DNA of 64,000 nucleotides from Bacteroidia bacterium (GCA_025362575.1 JANYIQ010000227.1:1-64000); one strand, 5' to 3'. Positions 1 to 11,034 are shown, numbered from the stretch's first letter. Notes: generated by a model from the letters alone, not told the origin. A program made the numbers and translations.

Positions 1-1
1 G

Positions 2-583
2 AAAAAATTAAAACAATTGGGCATTAATAATTCGCATAGCTTGTTGGAGCTGGGTTGTGGTGTTGGGGCTGTTACCAAAGAGATATTCAAAAAACTGAAA
101 CCAAAGAACATAACAGGTATTGATATTAGTCCGAAGAGCATTGAACATGCAGAAAGAATAAATGCCGGAAACTCAGGGAACATTGTTTTTATTTTAGACG
201 ATGTTTGCAATTTATCTTTAAAGCAAAAATACGATTACATTTTAATTTTCGACCTGCTTGAGCATTTGCTGGTTGAAAAACACGAACACTTTTTTCAGGG
301 CTTACATTCCTTTATGAAAGATGATGCGAAAATATTACTTAACATTCCTTATGCGGGCTATCTTCAGTTTTTAATTGAAACAGAGCCCAACAATGTTCAG
401 ATCATTGAAGAGCCCATTACAATTTCTCAACTGGCAATGGTTTTAGACAAAACAGGATTTGAGATGGAGTACCTGGAAACCTATAATTTGTGGGCTGAAT
501 ATGAATACCAATACATCATAATAAAAAAGAAAGAAAAATTCGAATTGAAGTGGCTGCCGGAGAAAAAATGGTATCAGCTCTGA
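2..583 (+). CDS. class I SAM-dependent methyltransferase, 5' truncated by window edge
   Basis: LLELGCGVGAVTKEI motif I and DYILIFDLLEHL; reading frame is open to the window start, so the listed TTG at 17 is probably not the true start. Confidence 0.85.
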   Translation, partial: KKLKQLGINNSHSLLELGCGVGAVTKEIFKKLKPKNITGIDISPKSIEHAERINAGNSGNIVFILDDVCNLSLKQKYDYILIFDLLEHLLVEKHEHFFQGLHSFMKDDAKILLNIPYAGYLQFLIETEPNNVQIIEEPITISQLAMVLDKTGFEMEYLETYNLWAEYEYQYIIIKKKEKFELKWLPEKKWYQL

Positions 584-599
584 TCTAATTTTACAGAAT

Positions 600-2477
600 A
601 TGTGCGGCATTGCTGGAATACTAAATAAAAACTCTGAAGCAGATCTTTCGGCTCTCAAAAAAATGCTTGGCGTTTTAAATAAACGCGGCCCCGACGGAAG
701 CGGAACTTTTATTCACGATAAAGTGGCTTTAGGTCACGCAAGGCTGAGCATTATCGATCTTTCTGAACTTGCTAACCAGCCCATGAAGAACAAAAGTGGT
801 TCTGTGGTAATTACATTTAACGGAGAGATATATAATTACAGAGTTCTGAAAAACGAACTCTCTAAAACGCATGAATTCATTTCAAATTCAGACACCGAAG
901 TTTTGTTGGCAGGATATGAAAATTGGGGAATTGAGAAATTGCTTCAAAAAATTGACGGGATGTATGCGTTTACTTTGGTGGATCTTAAAAGCAAAAAAGC
1001 TTTTGCCTGCCGCGATATTTTCGGAAAAAAACCATTTTACTATCATTTGAATTCTGATGAATTTATTTTTTCGTCAGACATACGTTCGTTCAAATACACT
1101 AACATTAGCTTAAGTTTAAATAAGAGTTGCATTGATTATTACCTTACTGAATTATCTTCTCCGCAACCATTTACCATTTACAATCAAATACTTCAGTTGC
1201 CTCCTGCCTCCCATCTTGAATTAGATCTTGAATCGTTTGATAGTCACATCAAAACTAATTGGAGTGTTGATGCCATATCTGCGAATGAAAGCATGAACGA
1301 AGAATTGGCACTTTCTACTACCGAAGAATTACTTTTTAAAGCGGTTGAAAAACGACTGGTGAGCGATGTGCCGGTTTGCAGCTTCTTAAGTGGCGGTGCC
1401 GACTCAGGCCTTGTTACCTCGTTGTTCGCACAATTATCAAAAAAGAAAATAGATACCTACACCATTGGTTTTAATTATTCTGATTACAGCGAAATTGGTT
1501 TTGCTAAACAACTTGCCGCCAAATACGGAACCGATCATCACGAATTCATTTTAGAGCCAAATATAATAAACGATTTTGATCTGATTCTTGAGCATTTTGG
1601 AGAACCCTTTGCTGATTCAAGTTCCATTCCGTCTTATTACATTTCCAAAGAAATGGGAAAACATTGTAAGGTAGCCTTATCGGGCGACGGCGGTGATGAG
1701 ATCTTTGGCGGTTATTATGAATATGAATGGGCATACAAAACCGATTGTTTTTTTCATAAATATCCGAATCCGCTTACCCGTGAAACGGTTACTACCTTAA
1801 ATAAAATATTTTATAAATTAGGTTTGAGCGAAAAAAATGTAGGACTTTACGACTACTATAATAAATTGTTACCCGAATTAAAAATGTACAGGCAAATGGG
1901 GTTTAATCCACTTACAGAAAAAAAGGCGCTTTATCAATCCAATTATAACAGTGGACAATCTGAATTTACTTTGAATTATCTTTCGGATAAATGGAACCAC
2001 ACTCCTGGAAACTCTTTAACCACGAAGGTTTTCAAATCCTTCACAAAAACACGTTTACTGAACGACTATCTTGTTAAAGTAGACCGCTCTTCGATGATGA
2101 ATTCGCTCGAGATCCGTTCGCCTTTTCTTGATAAAGATCTTTCTGAATTCGCATTCACAATTCCAAATAACATAAAGTTAAAGAATGGAACGCCAAAATA
2201 TATTCTGAAAAAGCTTGCCGAAAAGCACATTGATAAAGACTTTTTCAAACGGAAAAAAATGGGATTCTCGATTCCACTGCAGCATTGGATAAATAAAGAA
2301 CTTAAACCATTTGTTGACGACACATTATCTGAGGAAAAAATCAAAAGAAGAGGTATGTTCAACTACGAGTTCATTTCTTCTTTACTTCAGGATCACCGCT
2401 CAGGAAAAAGCAATAACACCGATAAAATATGGGCCCTAGTTGTACTGGAGCATTGGTTAAAAAAGAACGTAGACTAA
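600..2477 (+). CDS. asnB: asparagine synthase (glutamine-hydrolysing) family amidotransferase
   Basis: N-terminal MCGIAGI class II glutaminase, SFLSGGADSG PP-loop, SGDGGDEIFGGY. Confidence 0.95.
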   Translation: MCGIAGILNKNSEADLSALKKMLGVLNKRGPDGSGTFIHDKVALGHARLSIIDLSELANQPMKNKSGSVVITFNGEIYNYRVLKNELSKTHEFISNSDTEVLLAGYENWGIEKLLQKIDGMYAFTLVDLKSKKAFACRDIFGKKPFYYHLNSDEFIFSSDIRSFKYTNISLSLNKSCIDYYLTELSSPQPFTIYNQILQLPPASHLELDLESFDSHIKTNWSVDAISANESMNEELALSTTEELLFKAVEKRLVSDVPVCSFLSGGADSGLVTSLFAQLSKKKIDTYTIGFNYSDYSEIGFAKQLAAKYGTDHHEFILEPNIINDFDLILEHFGEPFADSSSIPSYYISKEMGKHCKVALSGDGGDEIFGGYYEYEWAYKTDCFFHKYPNPLTRETVTTLNKIFYKLGLSEKNVGLYDYYNKLLPELKMYRQMGFNPLTEKKALYQSNYNSGQSEFTLNYLSDKWNHTPGNSLTTKVFKSFTKTRLLNDYLVKVDRSSMMNSLEIRSPFLDKDLSEFAFTIPNNIKLKNGTPKYILKKLAEKHIDKDFFKRKKMGFSIPLQHWINKELKPFVDDTLSEEKIKRRGMFNYEFISSLLQDHRSGKSNNTDKIWALVVLEHWLKKNVD

Positions 2478-2650
2478 GCCTCACTTTCATTAAAATATCC
2501 TTGTTTTTATAAATTAATTCCACATTTTGTGCATTTCCCACAAGGCCGATAAGAAATGAATTATATTACCTGCTATTTTAGTAAAAAATGGTTGGAATTA
2601 TTATATTTACGTCTCTTGAAAAAGAGTCTTAAACTATAATAAAAAACACA

Positions 2651-3793
2651 TTGCTTTTGGCAGATTCCACAACATTCAAAACTTGTTCTCAATGTGTTTT
2701 AGACACCTCAGATGCTCCCGACATTACTTTTAATGAACGGGGTGTTTGCTCTTACTGTCTTGAATATGCCGAAATCGCAAAAAACAATCTTGTAAATAAT
2801 CCTTCTGAAAAAAATGCCAGATTAATGGCAATTGTGAACAAAATAAAATCAGAAGGAAAAAATAAAAAATACGATTGCCTCATTGGAGTGAGCGGCGGCC
2901 TGGACAGCACTTATTTGGTTTACATAGCTGTTGAGTTAGGACTTCGTCCTTTACTGCTACATTATAACAACGGATGGAATTCCGGAACTGCGGTAAAGAA
3001 CATTGAAAACTTAACACGGAAACTGAAACTAGATCTACATACCTATGTTAACGATTGGGAAGAATTTAAAGATCTGCAACGCTCATTCTTTAAGGCATCT
3101 GTTATCGATATTGAATTGGTAACCGATCAGGCTATCGTAGCCGTAATTACAAATACCGCCATCCGGAAGAAGATCAAATACACTTTGTTCGGAAATAATC
3201 TCACCACAGAATCTGTTCTACCCACGAATTGGTACCACTGGAAACTTGACGTATTAAATATTGAAGCAATTCACAAACAGTTTGGAAGAAAAAAATTAAG
3301 AACCTATCCAGTCTTAGGATTTTGGAGACGATGGTACGCTGTAAAATTCCGTAAATTTACGGATATCAATCTTTTAGATTACATTGAATATGATCTTGAA
3401 GAAGCAAAAAAAATAGCCGTTGAAAAATTAGGATGGGAAAGTTATGGGCGCAAGCATTACGAATCAGTATTTACACGTTTTTACCAATCGTACATTCTAC
3501 CAAGAAAATTTGGAATAGATAAGCGCAAGGCGCATCTTTCATCCCTAATTTTATCAGGACAAATAACCCGTGAGCAGGCACTGGAAGAATTAAAAGCTGA
3601 TATTTATCCAAAAGATCTTTTGCAAGATGATAAAGACTACGTTTTAAAAAAACTGGGCTTTAGTGAAAATGAATTTGAAGATATAATGAAGCTTCCGGTA
3701 AAAAAGCATACCGATTATCCTTCATACTTAAATGCACATTATAAATATCAGGGAAAATTCTCTCAGCTTTTCCGGAAATTTTTCAAGAGCTAA
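2651..3793 (+). CDS. N-acetyl sugar amidotransferase (WbpG/PseA-like)
   Basis: CSQCVLDT...GVCSYC zinc-like cysteines, GVSGGLDSTYL PP-loop; surface polysaccharide gene context. Confidence 0.88.
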   Translation: MLLADSTTFKTCSQCVLDTSDAPDITFNERGVCSYCLEYAEIAKNNLVNNPSEKNARLMAIVNKIKSEGKNKKYDCLIGVSGGLDSTYLVYIAVELGLRPLLLHYNNGWNSGTAVKNIENLTRKLKLDLHTYVNDWEEFKDLQRSFFKASVIDIELVTDQAIVAVITNTAIRKKIKYTLFGNNLTTESVLPTNWYHWKLDVLNIEAIHKQFGRKKLRTYPVLGFWRRWYAVKFRKFTDINLLDYIEYDLEEAKKIAVEKLGWESYGRKHYESVFTRFYQSYILPRKFGIDKRKAHLSSLILSGQITREQALEELKADIYPKDLLQDDKDYVLKKLGFSENEFEDIMKLPVKKHTDYPSYLNAHYKYQGKFSQLFRKFFKS

Positions 3794-3795
3794 AA

Positions 3796-4920
3796 ATGGC
3801 AGACAAAAAACATATAGTAATGTTAATGGCTAACAACTCTAGCGTGCCTTACTTTACCTGGTTTGCCGAAAAATCTCAGAACAGCAAAGAGTTCACATTC
3901 AGCTTCGTTTGTCTTCACAATGAAAAACCTGAAATGATAGATGAGTTTGCAAAACTTGGCATTAAAACCTACTGGATATATTTTGACAATAACAAACGGA
4001 TTCGGTCAATGCTCAATGCAGTTTTTGCTTTACGTAAATTATTTTTAGAGATAAAACCAGATGTTGTTCACTCTCATTTATTTGATGATACCTTACCAAG
4101 CATGATTGCTGCGAAACTTGCAGGAATTAAAAACAGAGTGGTCACCAAACAAGACACAACTTTTCATTGGTACTATTCACCTAAAGGAGTTAAATACGAC
4201 AGGCTGATCAATAGGCTGGCTTTAAAACTGATCGCTGTTTCGGAAGAGTGCCGTGACTTTATCTTAGAAAAAGAAAAGGCGGAACCAAAAAAAGTGGTTT
4301 TAATCCATCATGGTGTTGATCAGAAAACAGTTTGCTTACAAAACGAAGCATACAAAACTGAACTTCGAAACAAATACAACCTACATGGAAAAAAAGTTAT
4401 CATTACAATTGCAAGGCTTATAGAATGGAAAGGCTACAAAAAAATACTTGATGTTGCCGAAAAAGTAATTGCTGTAATGCCCGAAGCAGTTTTTTTATTT
4501 GTTGGGGAAGGCGACCAGAAAGAAGAATTAGAAAAGATCATAAAAATTAAAAAACTACAAAACAACATAATCTTTACAGGCTGGGTAAACCGCAATTACA
4601 TTCCAAGTTTATATGGCATTGCCGACATTTACTTTCACATGGCCAATTTTGAGCCTTTTGGCTTTGTGTTTGCAGAAGCATTCATGAATGGCGTTCCAAT
4701 TATTTCGACTTCAACCGGTGCTGCAAAAGATGCCATCGTAAACTCTAAAAACGGATTTTTGATAGAGAACAACAATGCACAGGCATCATCAGAATCTCTC
4801 ATTTCAATACTTACAAAAGATACAACTGAGATCAGAAAAAATGCAAAAGAAACAGGACAAAAACTATTTACTTTTGAGCATATGTGGAACAATCATCTAG
4901 CTCTTTACAATTCATTATAA
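3796..4920 (+). CDS. glycosyltransferase family 4
   Basis: GT-B fold, ARLIEWKGYK, EPFGFVFAEAFMNGVPIISTSTGA. Confidence 0.9.
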   Translation: MADKKHIVMLMANNSSVPYFTWFAEKSQNSKEFTFSFVCLHNEKPEMIDEFAKLGIKTYWIYFDNNKRIRSMLNAVFALRKLFLEIKPDVVHSHLFDDTLPSMIAAKLAGIKNRVVTKQDTTFHWYYSPKGVKYDRLINRLALKLIAVSEECRDFILEKEKAEPKKVVLIHHGVDQKTVCLQNEAYKTELRNKYNLHGKKVIITIARLIEWKGYKKILDVAEKVIAVMPEAVFLFVGEGDQKEELEKIIKIKKLQNNIIFTGWVNRNYIPSLYGIADIYFHMANFEPFGFVFAEAFMNGVPIISTSTGAAKDAIVNSKNGFLIENNNAQASSESLISILTKDTTEIRKNAKETGQKLFTFEHMWNNHLALYNSL

Positions 4921-4922
4921 AA

Positions 4923-5786
4923 ATGTTTATTTCTGTCATCATATCTGTTTATAATGCTGAAAAATACATTCATGAAACAATTACGTCCATTCTCAATCAA
5001 ACTCATAAGGAGTTTGAAATTTTGATCATTGATGATGGTTCAACTGATGGTACCGCTAAGATCGTCAAAACATTTTCTGATCCCCGGATTCAATATCACC
5101 ACAAAAAAAACCAGGGGGTAAGCATCGGCAGAACATACGGCGTTAACCTTGCAAAAGGCGAAGCCATTCACTTTATTGATGCCGATGATTACATGGAACC
5201 CCTTAACCTAGAGATCAAACACAAAACACTTCTAGAAAATAATGTTGATTTTGTATACAGCGACGTTATTAAAGTGTTGACTCGGTTAAACAAAATCGCC
5301 TATATTCAATCTGGCCGCGATAAAGATCTTTTCAATGAAATTCTACTTTGGGAAAAAGATGCAATTCCTGCCGGGTGTTCAAACATTCTTTTTTTGAAAA
5401 AATGTTTCGACCCTGATCTTATTTTTAACAACGAACTTTCAACTGCCGCCGATCAGCTTTTCAAAATTGAAATATCAAAAAAATACAAAGGTAAACGCAT
5501 ACCTGTGCCCCTGATCCGTTACAGGGTTCACGATTTTGGAATGAGCAAGAACATTCGTTTAATGGAATCGGATCACATTAAAGTATATACTATCTGTGAC
5601 GCAAAAGGTTATTTTAAAGACGAGAAATTCAAACGTCTTTGCTTTGCTAATTTGTATTATATTTTAGCCGGGAGCTTTTGGAATCATGACACCAATAAAT
5701 TGCTTGCATTAAAATACTTCCTGACCTCATTAGCATACAACCCAATGAACATCAAAAAAATATTTAGTAAAAACTATAAATTTTGA
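4923..5786 (+). CDS. glycosyltransferase family 2
   Basis: ISVIISVYNAEKYIHETITSIL, DDGSTDGT, DADDYM; ATG at 4923 preferred to the upstream start at 4884. Confidence 0.92.
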   Translation: MFISVIISVYNAEKYIHETITSILNQTHKEFEILIIDDGSTDGTAKIVKTFSDPRIQYHHKKNQGVSIGRTYGVNLAKGEAIHFIDADDYMEPLNLEIKHKTLLENNVDFVYSDVIKVLTRLNKIAYIQSGRDKDLFNEILLWEKDAIPAGCSNILFLKKCFDPDLIFNNELSTAADQLFKIEISKKYKGKRIPVPLIRYRVHDFGMSKNIRLMESDHIKVYTICDAKGYFKDEKFKRLCFANLYYILAGSFWNHDTNKLLALKYFLTSLAYNPMNIKKIFSKNYKF

Positions 5787-6976
5787 AGAACATACTTGTC
5801 GTTACATATTGGGATTTTAACGACCCATTGATACAAACCTATACTTTACCCTATTTAAGGGTGATAGACAAAGTTTGCCATGGCAAGTGCAACATACATC
5901 TCGTAACTTTCAACCAATCCCAAATTGATCTGAGGTCAAAAAAGTATTTCTCGCCGGTGTTCTTTAAATATCATTCCAATAAGATCCTGGCATCACTTTC
6001 ATTACTCACTACCTTCATTCGCCTAATATTTTTCATCAAAAAGAATAAAATTGAATTTATTCACGCCTGGTGCACCCCGGCAGGTTCATTATCTCATTTA
6101 CTTTCCAAATTCACAGGCAAACCATTGATTCTAGATAGTTTTGAGCCTCACGCAGAATCAATGGCCGAGAACGGTACCTGGAAAAGAGGTTCGTTGACTT
6201 TTAAACTTTTATTCCGTTTCGAAAAATTACAACTTAAACAAGCCAAACACATTATTGGCCTTACTGCTTCTACTTCAAATTACATAAAAGAAGCTTACCA
6301 ACTTGAACCACAAAACATACATTTAAAACCTTCTTGTGTTGATATTTCGGATTTTTCCATTTACACAACTGCTCAAAGAGAAGAATTACGACGATCACAT
6401 TCAATACTGCCGGAACAAATTGTTGGCATTTACGTAGGAAAATTCGGCGGCATTTACCTGAACGAGGAGATCTATCAGATCTTTAAATGCTGTTCACTTC
6501 AATGGAAATCAAATTTCAAACTCATCATTCTAACACCTAACGATGAAGTAGAAGTTTTGGAAAAATTAAAACATTATGATTTAGATAAACATATTGTTGC
6601 GCTGAAAAAAGCTAATAAAGAAGAGGTCATACGCTATCTCAATCTTGCCGACTTCGCTTTAAATCCTGTTATGCCGGTGCCATCAAAACGCTATTGTACC
6701 TCAATTAAGGACGGAGAATATTGGGCTTGCGGACTTCCTGTGATAATTACAAAAGATATTTCGGATGATTCAGATATCATTGAGGATAATAATATCGGAG
6801 CGGTGATTCATGCGCTCGATGAAACACATTACGCCGGGGCTGTTTTAAAAATTGATTCGCTTCTAACAAAAAATAAAAATGGGGAGTTGTCAGAAAAAAT
6901 AAAAATGATCTGTACCAGATATCGTTCATTTACATTAGCCGAGAACATTTATAAAGAAATATATTTAAATGACTAA
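5783..6976 (+). CDS. glycosyltransferase (GT-B, GT4-like)
   Basis: GT-B pattern with C-terminal KDGEYWACGLPVI; 4-nt overlap with preceding gene. Confidence 0.82.
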   Translation: MKNILVVTYWDFNDPLIQTYTLPYLRVIDKVCHGKCNIHLVTFNQSQIDLRSKKYFSPVFFKYHSNKILASLSLLTTFIRLIFFIKKNKIEFIHAWCTPAGSLSHLLSKFTGKPLILDSFEPHAESMAENGTWKRGSLTFKLLFRFEKLQLKQAKHIIGLTASTSNYIKEAYQLEPQNIHLKPSCVDISDFSIYTTAQREELRRSHSILPEQIVGIYVGKFGGIYLNEEIYQIFKCCSLQWKSNFKLIILTPNDEVEVLEKLKHYDLDKHIVALKKANKEEVIRYLNLADFALNPVMPVPSKRYCTSIKDGEYWACGLPVIITKDISDDSDIIEDNNIGAVIHALDETHYAGAVLKIDSLLTKNKNGELSEKIKMICTRYRSFTLAENIYKEIYLND

Positions 6977-8096
6977 ACCAACTATTGCATATTTCATTAG
7001 TCTCGATTCTATTCACTGCAAAAAGTGGGTGAAACATTTAAGCAAATCACATTCCTGCATTATCATTACTTATCAGGGAATGGCTGCCGCCGACCCTGAA
7101 CTATTGGGTGTTAAGATCTATAATTTTTTTCCAAAAAAATTTCCCGTTAAAAATTTCATTTTGCGATGGTTTACGATTTGGAGCATTGGTAAAGTTTTAA
7201 AGCAGAACAAAATCAACATAATTCACTCAATGTACTGTTACCCTAATGCAGTATGGGCAGGTTATTTTAAGTTTTGTAAAAAGATCATAACTACCCGAGG
7301 TTCAGATGTACTCGTTGACTATAAAAACATTAAAGGAAGCGCGAACCCAAGCCTTATTTACTTAAAGGATAAACTCGAAGAGGCCTTTAAGGAAAGCACC
7401 TTTATTACATGCACATCAGGGCTGCAAAAAAAATATTTAATCGAACAAAACCTTGACGCTAGTAAAATTTCAGTTATCAGAACCGGGATTGAACCAGAGC
7501 ATTTTACTTTAAAGCCATCGGATCATTCTCCTGAAAAAGAATTCAGAATCCTATCACCTCGATCGGTTCAAAATAATTACAATATTCGTAATATGCTTGA
7601 AGCCCTTAAACTTATTTTAATCTCTCACCCTGAAATGAAGATCCGCCTTGATCAGGTTTTGTTTAACATCAACTCAGATCATCTTGAATTCTTGAAAAAG
7701 TTTATTCAAGAAAAAAATCTAAAAGATCACGTTGCTTTTATTCCACCATACGATCTGAGGTCTGTTTCGGCAATTTATTCTAATTACGACTTAACCATCA
7801 TGCTCCCCGCTTCTGACGGCACCCCGGTTAGCGCAATGGAAGCTATGATAAACAAAAAACCATTATTGATCTCTAACTTACCTTATGATGAAGATCTCAT
7901 AAACCAAAATTATTGTTGGTTTGTAGATCCAATGGATCCCGTTCAAATTGCAGATCAAATCTTAAAAATTAAAAACGAAAAACAAAACAATATTGATCAA
8001 AAGTTAAATGACGCCTACAAAAACGTCATCAATAATGCGAATACCCATAACGAAATGAAAAAAGTAACTGACCTTTATAATTCAATTCCCTCATGA
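6969..8096 (+). CDS. glycosyltransferase family 4
   Basis: TTRGSD, SVIRTGIEPEHF, ASDGTPVSAMEAM; overlaps preceding gene. Confidence 0.88.
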   Translation: MTKPTIAYFISLDSIHCKKWVKHLSKSHSCIIITYQGMAAADPELLGVKIYNFFPKKFPVKNFILRWFTIWSIGKVLKQNKINIIHSMYCYPNAVWAGYFKFCKKIITTRGSDVLVDYKNIKGSANPSLIYLKDKLEEAFKESTFITCTSGLQKKYLIEQNLDASKISVIRTGIEPEHFTLKPSDHSPEKEFRILSPRSVQNNYNIRNMLEALKLILISHPEMKIRLDQVLFNINSDHLEFLKKFIQEKNLKDHVAFIPPYDLRSVSAIYSNYDLTIMLPASDGTPVSAMEAMINKKPLLISNLPYDEDLINQNYCWFVDPMDPVQIADQILKIKNEKQNNIDQKLNDAYKNVINNANTHNEMKKVTDLYNSIPS

Positions 8097-9190
8097 GCAT
8101 TGAATTGAAAAATAAGATCATAGTGGTTATTGCTAATGAAGCCTGGGGTGATGTATGGTACTCAAAACATAATTATGCCAATGAATTATCAAAAAACAAT
8201 ACCGTAGTTTTCATAAACCCGTCTCCTCCATGGAAAATCAAAAATGTTTACAAAGGCCCTGAATTGATCAAAATTCAAGAGAATCTATTTGTTCTTAATT
8301 ATTCTAACTATCTACCGATCCTAAATAATACGTTCTTAAAGCTGAATGATCGTCTGTGTTCAGCAAAGATAAAAGCCGTCTTAGTAAAACAATTTGGACG
8401 TACGCCCGACATTTTTTGGAGCTTTGATCCACATCGCCTTTTTGAGACACGATATTTTTCGGTCAAAAGATCCATCTTTCATGTAGTGGATAAATATGAA
8501 TTCAAGTTTTTCGGGGAAAAACATCTAGCCAAGCATTCAGATCTGATCGTTATTGTTTCCAAAACATTTGAAAGCCTGTATTCAAATTTAAACAAAAACA
8601 TTGTACATGTTCCCCACGGCATTAGTTCTACTCAGTTCATTTCTACTGAACAGCCAACCCTAGACTATGAAGGGATATATGTTGGGAATATTGACGGAAG
8701 GGTTAATTTCAAATTACTCGAAAAAATATTGGTGCAGTTTCCTTCCATGCGATTTCTTTTTATCGGTAAATTTCATGCTGGCAATGATTCCTTAGCCAGG
8801 TCCATTTTTATTGACAAAAAATATTCCAACTTGATCTGGCAAGGCTCGAAACCCTTTAATACTTTAAAGAATTACATCGCCAAAGCCAAATTCTGTTTAT
8901 CCATCATGGATGTTACACATCCGGGTAACGATATTGCGCACCATAAAACCTTGCAGTATCTCGCTTTTGGAAAGCCAATTTTTGGAAGTATATTTAAAGA
9001 CTATTCAGAGATAGCGGAACTGATCTATCAGAGCAATGATGATTCTGAATTGATCAAACTAATGAGCAATTATTTTTTAAATAATGAATCAACGGATCTG
9101 ATCTCCAAAAGAATTCTTTATGCACAACAATTCACTTATGACAAACATATTTTACGCATCGAAAAAGCCCTGAACGCAGCACAAAAATGA
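8093..9190 (+). CDS. glycosyltransferase (TuaH-like GT-B)
   Basis: VVDKYEFKF, HVPHGISSTQF, GNIDGRVNFKLLEKI, KTLQYLAFGKPI. Confidence 0.78.
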   Translation: MSIELKNKIIVVIANEAWGDVWYSKHNYANELSKNNTVVFINPSPPWKIKNVYKGPELIKIQENLFVLNYSNYLPILNNTFLKLNDRLCSAKIKAVLVKQFGRTPDIFWSFDPHRLFETRYFSVKRSIFHVVDKYEFKFFGEKHLAKHSDLIVIVSKTFESLYSNLNKNIVHVPHGISSTQFISTEQPTLDYEGIYVGNIDGRVNFKLLEKILVQFPSMRFLFIGKFHAGNDSLARSIFIDKKYSNLIWQGSKPFNTLKNYIAKAKFCLSIMDVTHPGNDIAHHKTLQYLAFGKPIFGSIFKDYSEIAELIYQSNDDSELIKLMSNYFLNNESTDLISKRILYAQQFTYDKHILRIEKALNAAQK

Positions 9191-11034
9191 TTTCCGTAAT
9201 CATACCGGTATACAATGCTGACAAGCATATTGACGAAACCATAAAATCCGTCTTGAAACAAACGTATGCCAATTTTGAGCTTATCATTATTAATGATGGC
9301 TCAACAGATCGATCACTTGAAATTATTTCGGGGCATGCTGATCCGCGAATAAAAATATTTTCGCAGGACAACTACGGTGTAAGCTATTCGCGCAATAAAG
9401 GAGCCTATCTTGCTAAAAATGAATACTTGGCTTTTTTGGATTCTGATGACATCTGGCATCCTGAATACCTTGACAAAAAATTAGATCATATAAGAAATAG
9501 TGATTCTGACATGGTGTTTTGTTACGAGCAGGAGATCAATGAGAATTATGATAAGCTAGAAAAATATTTTACAGCTTCTGAAATTGATTTTTTCGAGAAG
9601 ATAATTACAATTCATCCGGATTATGCCGTAGGACCCTCTAATCTTTTCATCAAAAGGCGATCATTCCTGTCTTCAGTCGGTTTCAATCAAGCCCTTAGTA
9701 ATACAGCCGACAAAATGATGCTTATTGATCTATTGCATGAATTTAAATACAGCATTATCAACGAGGTACTGCTTTATTACAAAACGCATGGGTCTAACAT
9801 GCACAAGAACATCAAAAAAACAAAAACCGATTTTCAATTCTTTAAGCAGTTTCTTTGCGAGAACTATTTTAACGACAATAAAAACGCTGAATTGAGGAAA
9901 GTTTTTAATTCTCGGTACCGTTTAATGATGGCTTACTACAGTTTGAGAGGTTATCGGTTTATTTTGTGCCTGATAAATATTTTCCGTTCGTTCACCGCAT
10001 CTCCTGAAACTTTCCTTAATTACCTCGCTGTGAAGAACAGGTCGCGAAAATTAATTTTTTCACTTCTTTTTAATACCGGGCTTTTTACTTTACTTTACAG
10101 AACAACCCTTCAGAGAAACAAAAAACCCATTGCTTTATTTCACCGTGTCTCTCCGCTTCCTGATCACATATGGGCCCCTTTGAAGCCTCATGAATTTGAA
10201 AACATAATTCTTTTGTTCAAAAAACATTTCAGCCTGGTTAGCTTAGATGATTTTCTTATGAAAAAAGATCTGCCTGCCAATGCAATGTGCATTGTGTTCG
10301 ATGACGGCTTTCTTGACTTCAAAAATTTTTCACTTCCTATACTCAAAAAACATGATATTCCCGTGAGTTTATTTGTTCCAACAGGTTTAATAGAAAAAGA
10401 GCAGCAAATTTGGACCTATGAACTAGGAACGCTTATCCGACTTAGCCCTCAAAAACGACTTGAATTCAATTTCGGCAATTATAACATTTCATTTGACATT
10501 TCAAATGAGCGCGGCAAAAACAACTGCTCAAGAGAATTGATCACTTTATTTAAAGAATTAACAGTTAGTGAAATGAATGAAGCCCTCAACAAAGTAAAAA
10601 TCGCACTTGGTAACTCATCACAACTCGGTCAGCGTCTTATGACCACTCAGGAATTAAAAGAGCTTTCACCCGGCGTTTCCATTCATTCACATTCAGCTGA
10701 TCACTACTATTTAAGCCGGCTTAACGACAAAGAATTAGAAACCACACTCAACGAATCTTTAGATTACATTAAAAAGAATTTCGCGCACACGAATAATTTC
10801 ATTGCATACCCAATTGGCGATTACAATGAAACCGTTGTTTCCGAAGTGAAAAGCCGTTTCGATTTTGGATTTATTGTAAGTGATCGCAATGTTGATTTTA
10901 ACACGCTTGCAAACGGCAGTAATAAATACAAAATTCCGCGTTTCAACATACATCACAATAATCCAATTGAAGTTCTGTTCAAACTAGTAGGGTTTCACAA
11001 ATTCTTTTCATTCAATAAAAAGGTAGACTACTAA
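9187..11034 (+). CDS. bifunctional glycosyltransferase family 2 / polysaccharide deacetylase (NodB-like)
   Basis: N-terminal GT2 (ISVIIPVYNADKHI, DDGSTD-like, DSDDIWHPEY) plus C-terminal CIVFDDGF and SIHSHSADH deacetylase motifs. Confidence 0.88.
   Translation: MISVIIPVYNADKHIDETIKSVLKQTYANFELIIINDGSTDRSLEIISGHADPRIKIFSQDNYGVSYSRNKGAYLAKNEYLAFLDSDDIWHPEYLDKKLDHIRNSDSDMVFCYEQEINENYDKLEKYFTASEIDFFEKIITIHPDYAVGPSNLFIKRRSFLSSVGFNQALSNTADKMMLIDLLHEFKYSIINEVLLYYKTHGSNMHKNIKKTKTDFQFFKQFLCENYFNDNKNAELRKVFNSRYRLMMAYYSLRGYRFILCLINIFRSFTASPETFLNYLAVKNRSRKLIFSLLFNTGLFTLLYRTTLQRNKKPIALFHRVSPLPDHIWAPLKPHEFENIILLFKKHFSLVSLDDFLMKKDLPANAMCIVFDDGFLDFKNFSLPILKKHDIPVSLFVPTGLIEKEQQIWTYELGTLIRLSPQKRLEFNFGNYNISFDISNERGKNNCSRELITLFKELTVSEMNEALNKVKIALGNSSQLGQRLMTTQELKELSPGVSIHSHSADHYYLSRLNDKELETTLNESLDYIKKNFAHTNNFIAYPIGDYNETVVSEVKSRFDFGFIVSDRNVDFNTLANGSNKYKIPRFNIHHNNPIEVLFKLVGFHKFFSFNKKVDY

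Noticed and set aside
443-658. Small antisense ORFs in the track (for example 443-658, 1546-1734, 17140-17337, 31439-31669) as genes
   Set aside because: They lie opposite strongly supported CDSs, lack recognisable domains and look like shadow ORFs.
2478-2650. AT-rich gap upstream of the amidotransferase as an ncRNA or tRNA
   Set aside because: No cloverleaf or convincing stem was found; only a weak CCTTG/CAAGG pairing.
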